Below, piece by piece: positions 1-6,103 of a stretch of DNA of 6,103 bases. The notes beneath the pieces were generated by a model, which was not told the origin of the DNA, searched no databases, and worked only from the letters and a program-made list of their open reading frames with translations. The stretch is taken from positions 1-6,103 of the forward strand of contig JAEYQF010000413.1 of the NCBI GenBank assembly GCA_023410155.1, given 5' to 3'. Numbering within the stretch: the first letter of the stretch is position 1; each line of letters starts with the position of its first letter. Origin of the DNA: Verrucomicrobiota bacterium. GTDB lineage: Bacteria > Verrucomicrobiota > Verrucomicrobiia > Opitutales > Opitutaceae. A program made the translations under genes and the position numbers.

Positions 1-1649
1 GCCTCACCGGCATCAATCTCGAGATCGGCCGCGCCGATGGCACCTGGCGCCCGGTGCTCGCCACAATCGACCCGGTTCGCAATGGGGAGGGCCAGGTCGT
101 CGGCACCGCGGTGGTCCTGATAGAGAACCGCAATCGAGACGACGACATGCAGCGGCGGCTCGCGGCGATCGTCGAGTCTTCCGAGGACGCGATCGTGAGC
201 AAGGACCTGAACGGCACGATCATGAGCTGGAACAGTGGCGCGGAGAAAGTCTTCGGCTATACGGCAGCCGAGGCGATTGGCCGGCCCATCACGATGCTCA
301 TCCCGCTGGATCGACAAGACGAGGAGCCTCGCATCCTGGCTCGCATCCGTGGAGGCGAGCGGGTGAGTCACTTTGAGACGGTTCGTCGTCGCAAGGAGGG
401 CACGCTCAACCACATTTCGCTCACCGTCTCGCCCGTGCGGGACGCCAGCGGCCGCATCATCGGCGCCTCGAAGATCGCGCGCGACATCACGGATCGGAAG
501 AAGGCGCTGCGCGACATCGAACTCGCGCGCGATCGGGCGCTGGCCGCCTCGCGTGCGCGCGACGATTTCCTGGCGGCGCTTTCCCACGAGTTGCGGACGC
601 CCCTCAACCCCGTGCTCCTGCTCGCGAGTAATGCCGCCAACGATCACAGCCTGCCCGAGCCGGTGCGCGCGGATTTCGCGGCAATTGGTCGGCAGATCGA
701 GCTCGAGGCGAAACTCATCGACGATCTCCTGGACCTCACACGCGTGATGCGCGGTCAGCTCACGCTGCAAGCCCGCCCTCTGGATTTGAATCGCCTGGTT
801 TCAGAAACCATCAGCTCGCTGCGCTCCGACCTCGACGCGAAAGGGCTCACGCTCACGTGTGAACTTGCGCCCACGACGAAGTGCGTGAACGGCGATGCCT
901 CCCGCCTCCGCCAGGCGCTCTGGAACATACTGCGCAACGGCGTGCAATACACTCCGGCCGGCGGCCACATCTGGGTCACGGTCAGCGATCTCCCCGGTGA
1001 CCGGGTTGCGATCGACGTGGCGGACTCCGGCATCGGGATGGGCGAGCGCGAACTGATCGGCGTCTTCGATGCGTTCGCGCGCAGCGAGCAGACGCTCGAG
1101 GGCGACCGACACAAGTTTGGCGGCCTCGGCTTCAGCCTCGCGGTGGCGCGACAACTGGTGCAACTGCATGGCGGGGCTCTCCGCGCCGCCAGCGAAGGGC
1201 GGGGCAAGGGATCGATCTTCACGATCGAACTGCCGCTCTGCGACTGGCGCCAAGCGCGCGCGATGGGACAGGACAACGCCACGACCGAGCCTCGCGTGTC
1301 CCGCGGACGCGTGCTCCTGGTCGAGGATCATGCGGCGACTCGCGCCGTGCTGGCCGGCCTGCTCGCGCGACGGAGATTCGAAGTCACGACCGCGGGCTCG
1401 CTGGAGGAGGCGAGGGTGGCTGCCTCCCAACAGGCGTTCGACCTGCTCGTATCCGACATCGGTTTGCCCGATGGCCGGGGACACGAGCTCATGCACGAAT
1501 TGCGCGACCGCATGAAGGGCATCGCGATCACCGGCTACGGGGCGGAAAAGGATGTGGTGCAGAGCCGCGCCTCCGGCTTCGCGGTGCACCTGACCAAGCC
1601 TGTCGCCGCATCCGCTCTCGATCAGGCACTGGCGAGCGTGCTCGGGTGA
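1..1649 (+). CDS. Hybrid sensor histidine kinase/response regulator (PAS-HisKA-HATPase-REC), 5' truncated
   Basis: The reading frame is open from base 3, so the gene begins before the window. The GTG at 54 is not the start: the codons before it (LEIGRADGTWRPVL) read as the end of a preceding PAS/PAC unit. Residues below are counted from codon 54. A complete PAS domain spans about 30-148 (VESSEDAIVSKDLNGTIMSW to IARDITDRKK). The HisKA H-box SHELRTPLNP has the phosphorylatable His178. The HATPase_c domain shows an N-box (LWNILRNGVQYTP, N291/N295), G1 box DSGIGMG (D324), F-box (VFDAFAR) and G2 box GGLGFSLA. A C-terminal receiver domain runs from about 418 to 531 with acidic E424/D425, phosphoacceptor D468 (VSDIGLPDG), T493 and K515 (LTKP). 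All catalytic residues are present. By family knowledge it autophosphorylates on His and passes the phosphate to its own receiver; an HPt protein or further regulator would act next, and none is visible here. No membrane segment is seen in the part present. The signal cannot be inferred. Confidence 0.95.
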   Translation, partial: LTGINLEIGRADGTWRPVLATIDPVRNGEGQVVGTAVVLIENRNRDDDMQRRLAAIVESSEDAIVSKDLNGTIMSWNSGAEKVFGYTAAEAIGRPITMLIPLDRQDEEPRILARIRGGERVSHFETVRRRKEGTLNHISLTVSPVRDASGRIIGASKIARDITDRKKALRDIELARDRALAASRARDDFLAALSHELRTPLNPVLLLASNAANDHSLPEPVRADFAAIGRQIELEAKLIDDLLDLTRVMRGQLTLQARPLDLNRLVSETISSLRSDLDAKGLTLTCELAPTTKCVNGDASRLRQALWNILRNGVQYTPAGGHIWVTVSDLPGDRVAIDVADSGIGMGERELIGVFDAFARSEQTLEGDRHKFGGLGFSLAVARQLVQLHGGALRAASEGRGKGSIFTIELPLCDWRQARAMGQDNATTEPRVSRGRVLLVEDHAATRAVLAGLLARRRFEVTTAGSLEEARVAASQQAFDLLVSDIGLPDGRGHELMHELRDRMKGIAITGYGAEKDVVQSRASGFAVHLTKPVAASALDQALASVLG

Positions 1650-1726
1650 GTCGCCCCGCGCCGCCGACGGGTGAAATTTTAGGTTGGATTTTGTCGGCAG
1701 AGTTTGCACCGTTTCCGGCCCCGAAT

Positions 1727-1801
<75 letters not shown>

Positions 1802-1869
1802 AAACTTCGGAGGCGACGTGGGGCTCGAGTCGCTTCCCGTCCCGAATCGCGCCAAGGTCCAGGCCGACC

Positions 1870-1931
1870 CGCGCCACAATCCGGACCGGGTCGCACCCAG
1901 GTGCGGAGGGTGTCGCACCACAATCCGGACC
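1870..1931. repeat. Imperfect 18-base direct repeat with overlapping hairpins
   Basis: CGCGCCACAATCCGGACC (1870-1887) and CGCACCACAATCCGGACC (1914-1931) match at 17 of 18 bases and start 44 bases apart. Between them, GTGCG at 1901-1905 can pair either with CGCAC at 1892-1896 (4-base loop) or with CGCAC at 1914-1918 (8-base loop, extendable to 6 pairs), so the two hairpins exclude each other. GTCGCAC itself occurs twice (1890-1896 and 1912-1918). No convincing gene covers this stretch. Closely spaced direct repeats of this size are typical of transposase-binding ends, and the position just behind a tRNA suits a decayed insertion. That reading is inference; no transposase is visible. Confidence 0.6.
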
Positions 1932-1969
1932 AGCTCAGGGCATGAGCGTGAAGTCGTCGCAGATGAAGA

Positions 1970-2011
1970 GCACCAGCGTGCCGGAGGTGAGACCGAAGGC
2001 GGTGCTGGTGC
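1970..2011 (-). terminator. Possible hairpin at the 3' end of the helicase-phosphatase-TPR transcript
   Basis: GCACCAGC (1970-1977) and GCTGGTGC (2004-2011) form a perfect 8-base inverted repeat with a 26-base loop. On the minus strand it starts 4 bases after the TPR stop codon (2015-2017). The position suits the end of the minus-strand cluster. There is no T tract after it on the minus strand (the sequence continues CTTCATCTGC), so it does not meet the usual rule for an intrinsic terminator. It may only protect the 3' end or be chance. Confidence 0.25.
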
Positions 2012-2014
2012 GCC

Positions 2015-2332
2015 CTACGCTTGCTTGAGCTCCGTCAGCAGCGCCCGCAGCTCGCGCTCGGGATCTTCGTGCTGCTGATCGATCGCGAGCTGGAGCGCGT
2101 GCTCGAGCAAGGGCCTCGCCGCGTCGCGCTCGCCACGTTGAAGGAGAATCTTCCCAAGGAGGATGCGGGGGATCATCCAGTCTGCTTTCTTCGCGACACA
2201 AAACTCGTAGTGAGGAATCGCCTCGGCGGGCCGACCCTCAGCCTCCAGCGCCTGGCCAAGGCTGAAGCGGAAGAGGTCGTTTTCAGGCTGCTTATTGACG
2301 AGCGCTTGAAATTGTTCGGAACGGGACGGCAT
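2015..2332 (-). CDS. Small TPR-repeat protein (105 aa)
   Basis: The product is 105 residues with two degenerate tetratricopeptide repeats, at about 19-52 (LGQALEAEGRPAEAIPHYE) and 53-86 (LGKILLQRGERDAARPLLEH), followed by a charged C-terminal helix ending ELKQA. TPR units form helical hairpins that bind other proteins, so an adaptor or scaffold role is likely; the partner is unknown. No signal peptide or membrane segment is seen, so it should be cytoplasmic. It starts 27 bases after the stop of the phosphatase gene, with no Shine-Dalgarno-like sequence in that gap (GGCACTCC and CGTTTCGCTC), so translation may be coupled to the gene before it. The gap keeps the phosphatase reading frame with no other stop: nine sense codons link the TGA to this ATG. 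A role tied to the phosphatase is suggested by position only. Confidence 0.8.
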   Translation of the reverse strand: MPSRSEQFQALVNKQPENDLFRFSLGQALEAEGRPAEAIPHYEFCVAKKADWMIPRILLGKILLQRGERDAARPLLEHALQLAIDQQHEDPERELRALLTELKQA

Positions 2333-2359
2333 GAGCGAAACGGGAAGCGATGGAGTGCC

Positions 2360-3076
2360 TCAATCGACCATGAGCAGCACGCCGGTGGCGTTGTCGGGTC
2401 CGCCGCGTTTCAGCGCCAGGTCGACGATCTCGGCAAGGATCTCGTCGGGCTCCCGCTTATGTCCAAGCATCGCCGCCAGCTCCATATCGCGCACGACGCG
2501 GCAAATGCCGTCGGTGCAGAAAAGATAACGATCCCCTTTTCGCAAGGGGCGCTCGGTGAGGTCCACCTCCGGCGGTGTGGGCTGTCCAATGCAGCGGGTG
2601 AGCGCCGCGCGGCTCGATTCGGGATAGCTCACGACCTCACCACGGGCGCGGCGCAGGCGGGCCTCGTTTTCCACCGAGTGGTCCTCAGTGAGCTGGAGCA
2701 GCTCGCGGCCGTTGAGCACGTAGCAGCGCGAGTCGCCGACGTGCGCGATGCGCATCACGTCGTTGGCCGTGACGTGTCCAAACGTGAGCGTGCTGCCGAT
2801 GCCAAACGTCGGGCTCAGGTGTCCGCCGAGACGATGCACACCGAAGCTGACCTGCTGTGTGATCGTGACGAGGTTGGGCAGGGCCGTCGACGCCTCGCGC
2901 ACGGCTTCGGCGATTTGCTCGACGGTGAATTGCGCGGCTTCGGCTCCACCGGGGAGACCGCCTACGCCGTCGGCCACGCCGAAGAGACGGAGCTCGGGTT
3001 CGTGTAGCACGCGATCCTCGTTTTCACGTCGGACACGTCCAATGTCCGAGAGAGCGGCGGAGCGAAGCGTGAGCAT
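2360..3076 (-). CDS. PP2C-family Ser/Thr protein phosphatase (PrpC/Stp type)
   Basis: The product is 238 residues, the usual size for a single-domain bacterial PP2C. The family motifs appear in order: SDIGRVRRENED (10-21), VADGVGG with metal-binding D36, IGSTLTFGHV (93-102), HVGDSRCYV with D115, LTEDHS (129-134), LTRCIG (159-164), FCTDG with D189, and GPDNATGV with D228/N229 (226-233). By family knowledge it uses Mn2+/Mg2+ to remove phosphate from Ser/Thr residues, usually opposing a PknB-like kinase; no kinase is in the window. There is no membrane segment or signal peptide, so it should be cytoplasmic. The start ATG is 11 bases after the helicase stop. The only ribosome-site candidate is a weak TAGG that overlaps that stop codon, 10 bases before the ATG, which suggests one transcript and coupled translation. 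The residues after the TDG motif (ICRVV) differ from the commoner LTDMV, but the metal ligands are intact, so it should be active. Confidence 0.95.
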   Translation of the reverse strand: MLTLRSAALSDIGRVRRENEDRVLHEPELRLFGVADGVGGLPGGAEAAQFTVEQIAEAVREASTALPNLVTITQQVSFGVHRLGGHLSPTFGIGSTLTFGHVTANDVMRIAHVGDSRCYVLNGRELLQLTEDHSVENEARLRRARGEVVSYPESSRAALTRCIGQPTPPEVDLTERPLRKGDRYLFCTDGICRVVRDMELAAMLGHKREPDEILAEIVDLALKRGGPDNATGVLLMVD

Positions 3077-3087
3077 GGCGGATCAAC

Positions 3088-5181
3088 CTACCGCGCGTCT
3101 CCGCCGGCGAAAGGCAGAAATACGTTTTCGCGATCCGATTTCGTCATCCGGGAGAATTCAGGTTGCGGGAGGCAGTCGATGAATAATCGGCCATAGGTTT
3201 TGGCCAGTATGCGGGAGTCGAGGATGGTGATGATGCCGCGATCCGTGGCGGTGCGAATCAGGCGGCCGACACCTTGGCGGAACTTGATCAAGGCATCTGG
3301 CAACGTGAGCTCGTTGAATGGGTTGCCCCCGCGTTCACGGATGTGCTCGCATTTCGCCTCGGTGACCGGATGCGTCGGCGGATCGAAGGGCAAACGCGTC
3401 ACAATCACCTGCGCAAGCGCGTCGCCCGGCACGTCGACTCCGGTCCAGAAACTGTCGGTGCCGAAGAGCACGGCGTTGCCGCTCTCGCGCATCTGGTTGG
3501 CAAGTTCGGTGCGCGAGAGTTCCGCGCCCTGCATGAGAAATGGCCGCCCCGCTTCGCGAAACTCATTCTCGAGTGCGGCCGCGACGGCACGCATGTCGGT
3601 GTAGCTGGTGAACAACACCAGCGAGCCGCCGCTCACGCGCTCGACGCAGAATCGCACGTAATCGATCAACACCTCAATCGCGAGCCGCGCCTCGGTGGGC
3701 GAGGGAAGAGGCACGTCGGCAGCGACGAACACGCGCATAGCGTGGTCGTAATCGAAGGGCGATTTCACCGCGATTGCGCGCGCTTCCTCGGCCCCGATGC
3801 GCGCCGCGAAGGGCTCGATCGTGCCGCCCATCGCGAGTGTGGCGCTCGTGCACACGACGCTCGTGCCGCAGCCGAAGAGGTGTTTGCGCAGCTCGGGCGC
3901 GACGTCGATCGGGGCGCTGCGCAGCGTGACGATCGTGTGTTTTCGCCCGCCGCGTTCGGCCCAGTAAACGTGGCCCTTGTCGCCGAGCGTGAGCCACTCG
4001 GTGAGGCCGGCTTGGATCGCTTTCACGCGCTGCTTCTGCTCGAGCAACTCGTCGCGCTCGCGTCCATCTTCGAGTTTGTCGGCGAGTTTGCCGATCAAGC
4101 GATGCAACGCTCCGAGTGGGCCATCGAGTGTCGGTTCGGCGATGCGTTCTTCTCGCACGCGCACGATCGGCCGCGGCGTGAGGAGCTTCGTTTCGATGAA
4201 ACTGAAGAACTGCCGCGAAGCATCGAGTGCATCGACGACGAGCTGCTGGCCCTCGGTGCCGCCGAGTTTGCGCAACAGACCGCGCTTGGTGCGCGGGTTG
4301 AAAAGATACTTGAGCGCACGATCGACCCCGTAGCTGGAGAGCGAGAGCCCGAAGTTGTCGGTGGCGACTTCGGGGACCGTGTGCGCTTCGTCGAGCACGA
4401 GAAAATCGTCGGCGAACAGCACGCCGCGCGAGTCGGTGGTGGCGCCGTTGGCCTGCGCACCGCCGGCGTTGATGAGCGCGAAGAGCAGCGCGTGATTGAC
4501 GATGATGACGTGAGCCGTGCGGAGGCGCGCACGGGCGCGTTGATAGAAGCAGCGGTCGCAATCGCAGTGTTTGCGCGAGCACGAGGAAGAGTCGGCGTTG
4601 ACGGCGTCCCACACCTCCGCGCGCGGCGGCGGGCGCAAGTCGTGCCGCAGTCCGGTGTCGGTCGTTTCCGCCCAGGCAGCGATGCGCTGGAGTTCGTCGT
4701 AGTCCGCATCGGCGAAGAGACTCGCGCGATCGGCCAGCGCGTGGGCGAGGCGAGTCGTGCAGAGGTAGTTGGATTTTCCGACGAGCACCGCGGAGCGGAA
4801 TTCCGCGTAGGGCTTGAGCGTGCCGCTGGTGTTGAACAACCGGCGGCAAAGGGGGAGGTCTTTCGTCTCGAGTTGTTCCTGCAACGAGATCGTGTGCGTC
4901 GAGACGATCATCTGCCGCGATTGGTCGACGGCGTGGATGATGCCGGGGACGAGGTAGGCGAGCGATTTGCCGACACCGGTGCCCGCCTCGAACAGCAGCG
5001 GGACGTCGTTGACGAGCACGGAAGCGACCGCGCGCGCCATCTGTTCCTGCTCGGGGCGGTGTTCGAGGGAGAGACCTTCGTGCAGCCAGCCGCCCTCCGC
5101 GAAGATGTGCGCGGCCAGCTCCGGGGCGCGACTCTCTGGTGTAGGCGCAGCGGAGTCGAGGTCGTCACGAAGTCCGATCAT
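3088..5181 (-). CDS. dinG: DinG-family ATP-dependent DNA helicase with Fe-S cluster
   Basis: From the chosen ATG at 5181 the protein is 697 residues, near the roughly 716 of E. coli DinG. Motifs in order: Q-like motif EHRPEQEQMA (40-49), Walker A GTGVGKS (67-73), DEAH box (264-267), TSATLA (445-450), motif IV LVLFTSY (about 521-527), motif V GTDSFWTGVDVPG (574-586), motif VI QGVGRLIR with two arginines (636-643). Four cysteines (C141, C201, C206, C211) between Walker A and DEAH match the XPD/DinG 4Fe-4S site; C208 is an extra one. The family unwinds DNA 5' to 3' and resolves R-loops and forked or G-quadruplex structures in the cytoplasm. There is no N-terminal exonuclease domain of the Firmicutes DinG type. 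The frame extends to an ATG at 5313, but those 44 residues come from intergenic sequence and a repeat arm (5288-5317), and conserved sequence begins only after 5181. No strong ribosome site precedes either ATG. It is the first gene of the minus-strand cluster. Confidence 0.93.
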   Translation of the reverse strand: MIGLRDDLDSAAPTPESRAPELAAHIFAEGGWLHEGLSLEHRPEQEQMARAVASVLVNDVPLLFEAGTGVGKSLAYLVPGIIHAVDQSRQMIVSTHTISLQEQLETKDLPLCRRLFNTSGTLKPYAEFRSAVLVGKSNYLCTTRLAHALADRASLFADADYDELQRIAAWAETTDTGLRHDLRPPPRAEVWDAVNADSSSCSRKHCDCDRCFYQRARARLRTAHVIIVNHALLFALINAGGAQANGATTDSRGVLFADDFLVLDEAHTVPEVATDNFGLSLSSYGVDRALKYLFNPRTKRGLLRKLGGTEGQQLVVDALDASRQFFSFIETKLLTPRPIVRVREERIAEPTLDGPLGALHRLIGKLADKLEDGRERDELLEQKQRVKAIQAGLTEWLTLGDKGHVYWAERGGRKHTIVTLRSAPIDVAPELRKHLFGCGTSVVCTSATLAMGGTIEPFAARIGAEEARAIAVKSPFDYDHAMRVFVAADVPLPSPTEARLAIEVLIDYVRFCVERVSGGSLVLFTSYTDMRAVAAALENEFREAGRPFLMQGAELSRTELANQMRESGNAVLFGTDSFWTGVDVPGDALAQVIVTRLPFDPPTHPVTEAKCEHIRERGGNPFNELTLPDALIKFRQGVGRLIRTATDRGIITILDSRILAKTYGRLFIDCLPQPEFSRMTKSDRENVFLPFAGGDAR

Positions 5182-5287
5182 GAAGCGCTCAGAGGTGAAC
5201 GCAGAGTGGCGGGATTTCAACCGCAGCGTGAGTGAGGGGTGAAGATTGGGGCGAACGTCGGCTTCCGATTCAGTTCGGGAATGGGAT

Positions 5288-5372
5288 TTGAACCACAGAG
5301 GCACGGAGGACACAGGGGGGGACCTGAGCGGGAGGCCTGCGCTCTGTGAACTCTGTGCCTCTGTGGTTTCAA
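5288..5372. repeat. Long imperfect inverted repeat (CCACAGAGGCAC / GTGCCTCTGTGG type)
   Basis: The left arm (5288-5317, 30 bases) and right arm (5342-5372, 31 bases) pair almost fully around a 24-base loop. Both contain a perfect 12-base core, CCACAGAGGCAC and GTGCCTCTGTGG, with a few mismatches and one single-base gap outside it. The right arm is itself three CTCTGTG units starting at 5342, 5351 and 5359; the left arm holds decayed versions. Repeats of this kind are, from memory, scattered between genes in many Verrucomicrobiota and Planctomycetota genomes; their function is not established. The repeat sits in the divergent region between the helicase (start 5181) and the glycosidase (start 5445). 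A transcript in either direction would fold into a stem of about 30 pairs. There is no T tract, so it is not a standard terminator. Elsewhere in 5182-5444 I see no convincing promoter. Confidence 0.85.
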
Positions 5373-5444
5373 CCTACCGGTGCAACTTCCGCGGACGTTG
5401 CGCGTCAGGGCGAAGCAGGTTCATTGAGTTCGCTTTTTCACCCC

Positions 5445-6103
5445 ATGCATCACATCACTCGTCACCTCCGGCGCGCCTTGTGCGTCGCTTTTTTTCTCCC
5501 GCTGTTCGCCGTCGCTGCCACGCAGAACTACACGTTCAAGCGCGGCGTAAACATCTCACACTGGCTGTCGCAGAACTTCGAGGGCCTGCCTTACGCCGCT
5601 CCGTGGTTCGACCAGGAGGACGTTCGGTGGATCGCGAAGCAGGGCTTCGACCACATCCGGTTGCCGGTGGATTTCCGCACGTGCCTCGATGCGAGCGGCA
5701 AAGTCGACGATGCGAAATTGAAACCCATCTGGCAGGCGATCGGTTGGGCCAAAGCGGAAGGACTCACGATCGTGCTCGACGCGCACTTTCTGCCGGGCGC
5801 CGATTTCAACACGGAGAGCGACGGCGGCGACCGACGCGTTTACACCGATCCTGCGCTGATCGATCATGTGGCGGACGTGTGGCGCGAGATGGCCAGCAAG
5901 TTCAAGGACGAAGGCCCGTGGCTCCGCTTCGAGATTCTCAATGAGCCGGTTGCCGACGAAAACGCGCAGCTCAATCCTTTCATGCACCGCATGCTCGCGG
6001 AGATCCGGAAGTCGAATCCCACGCGCATCGTTTACCTGACCTCCAACAAATGGGGCCAGTTTGCGAACGTGCCCGACGTGGTGCTGCCCGACGATCCGAA
6101 CGT
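5445..6103 (+). CDS. Exported glycoside hydrolase, family 5-like (cellulase type), 3' truncated
   Basis: The frame is open from the ATG at 5445 to the window end: 219 codons plus 2 bases. Residues 1-25 form a clear Sec signal peptide: HHITRHLRR with basic residues, a hydrophobic core (ALCVAFFLPLFAVAA), and likely cleavage near A25/T26. The mature part starts as a GH5 (clan GH-A) barrel: FKRGVNISHWL (31-41), the strand FDHIRLPVDF (68-77, conserved R72), LDAHF with H114 (111-115), and EILNEP with the acid/base Glu167. The second catalytic Glu, the nucleophile, should lie beyond the window. By family knowledge it cleaves beta-1,4 or related beta-glucan/mannan links outside the cytoplasm; the substrate and subfamily cannot be set from this part. 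No ribosome site is seen within 15 bases of the ATG. An in-frame TTG at 5424 would add only seven residues and has AGG too close (4 bases). The gene is divergent from the helicase. Confidence 0.9.
   Translation, partial: MHHITRHLRRALCVAFFLPLFAVAATQNYTFKRGVNISHWLSQNFEGLPYAAPWFDQEDVRWIAKQGFDHIRLPVDFRTCLDASGKVDDAKLKPIWQAIGWAKAEGLTIVLDAHFLPGADFNTESDGGDRRVYTDPALIDHVADVWREMASKFKDEGPWLRFEILNEPVADENAQLNPFMHRMLAEIRKSNPTRIVYLTSNKWGQFANVPDVVLPDDPN

Noticed and set aside
54..56. GTG at 54 as the start of the sensor kinase
   Set aside because: The frame is open to the window edge and the upstream codons continue a PAS/PAC-like sequence, so this is an internal Val codon.
1663..1698. GCCGAC...GTCGGC inverted repeat between the kinase stop and the tRNA, considered as a terminator
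   Set aside because: Only 6 pairs with a 24-base loop and no T tract after it; likely chance in GC-rich DNA.
801..1709. 302-codon minus-strand frame opposite the sensor kinase
   Set aside because: It is a shadow of the HATPase and receiver coding sequence; no domain seen.
1942..2028. Short plus-strand frame (29 aa, MSVKSSQMKSTSVPEV...) after the direct repeat, considered as a transposase N-terminal remnant
   Set aside because: It is too short, has no recognisable motif, and its end overlaps the TPR gene; kept only as context for the repeat scar.
2021..3007. 328-codon plus-strand open frame opposite the TPR and phosphatase genes
   Set aside because: The opposite strand holds clear PP2C motifs and TPRs; this frame shows no recognisable domain and crosses two genes.
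3274..5235. 653-codon plus-strand open frame opposite the helicase
   Set aside because: It is an antisense shadow caused by GC-rich codon use. It is rich in Arg, Glu and Ala with no domain, while the opposite strand encodes complete helicase motifs.
5398..5426. TTGCGC plus 17 bases plus TCATTG before the GH5 gene, considered as a promoter
   Set aside because: The -10 candidate matches the consensus poorly, so it cannot be told from background.
5246..5944. 232-codon plus-strand frame starting in the intergenic region and overlapping the GH5 gene
   Set aside because: It passes through the inverted repeat and then reads the GH5 gene out of frame with Arg-rich, featureless sequence. The frame from 5445 gives a signal peptide and GH5 motifs.

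Overview
This is a GC-rich bacterial window that looks like ordinary chromosome. It holds four complete features that read as genes (a CAT-anticodon tRNA and a three-gene minus-strand cluster) and two genes cut by the window ends. A long inverted repeat built on CCACAGAGGCAC / GTGCCTCTGTGG, a secreted GH5-type glycoside hydrolase and a hybrid kinase of the SHELRTPL(N/T)PVL type together suggest a Verrucomicrobiota (Opitutales-like) genome. That placement is inference; no single feature proves it.

Layout: 1-1649 (+) is the 3' part of a PAS-HisKA-HATPase-REC hybrid sensor kinase whose start lies outside the window. 1727-1801 (+) is a tRNA with anticodon CAT and encoded CCA. 1802-2014 is a gene-free stretch with an 18-base direct repeat, overlapping short hairpins and, near its right end, a hairpin just past the end of the minus-strand cluster. 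2015-5181 (-) reads, in transcription order, DinG-family Fe-S helicase, 11-base gap, PP2C-type protein phosphatase, 27-base gap, small TPR protein. 5182-5444 is the divergent intergenic region, which carries the inverted repeat at 5288-5372. 5445-6103 (+) is the N-terminal part of an exported GH5-like glycoside hydrolase that runs off the window.

How the genes relate: the helicase, phosphatase and TPR genes are tightly spaced on one strand and are probably co-transcribed, although no pathway obviously joins DNA repair/unwinding to Ser/Thr dephosphorylation. No protein kinase partner is visible. The sensor kinase, the tRNA and the glycosidase look like independent units.

I see no clearly new multi-gene system. 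The points most worth checking are: the single in-frame TGA separating the phosphatase from the TPR protein, the repeat arm that creates a spurious longer start for the helicase, and the repeat-rich scar downstream of the tRNA.
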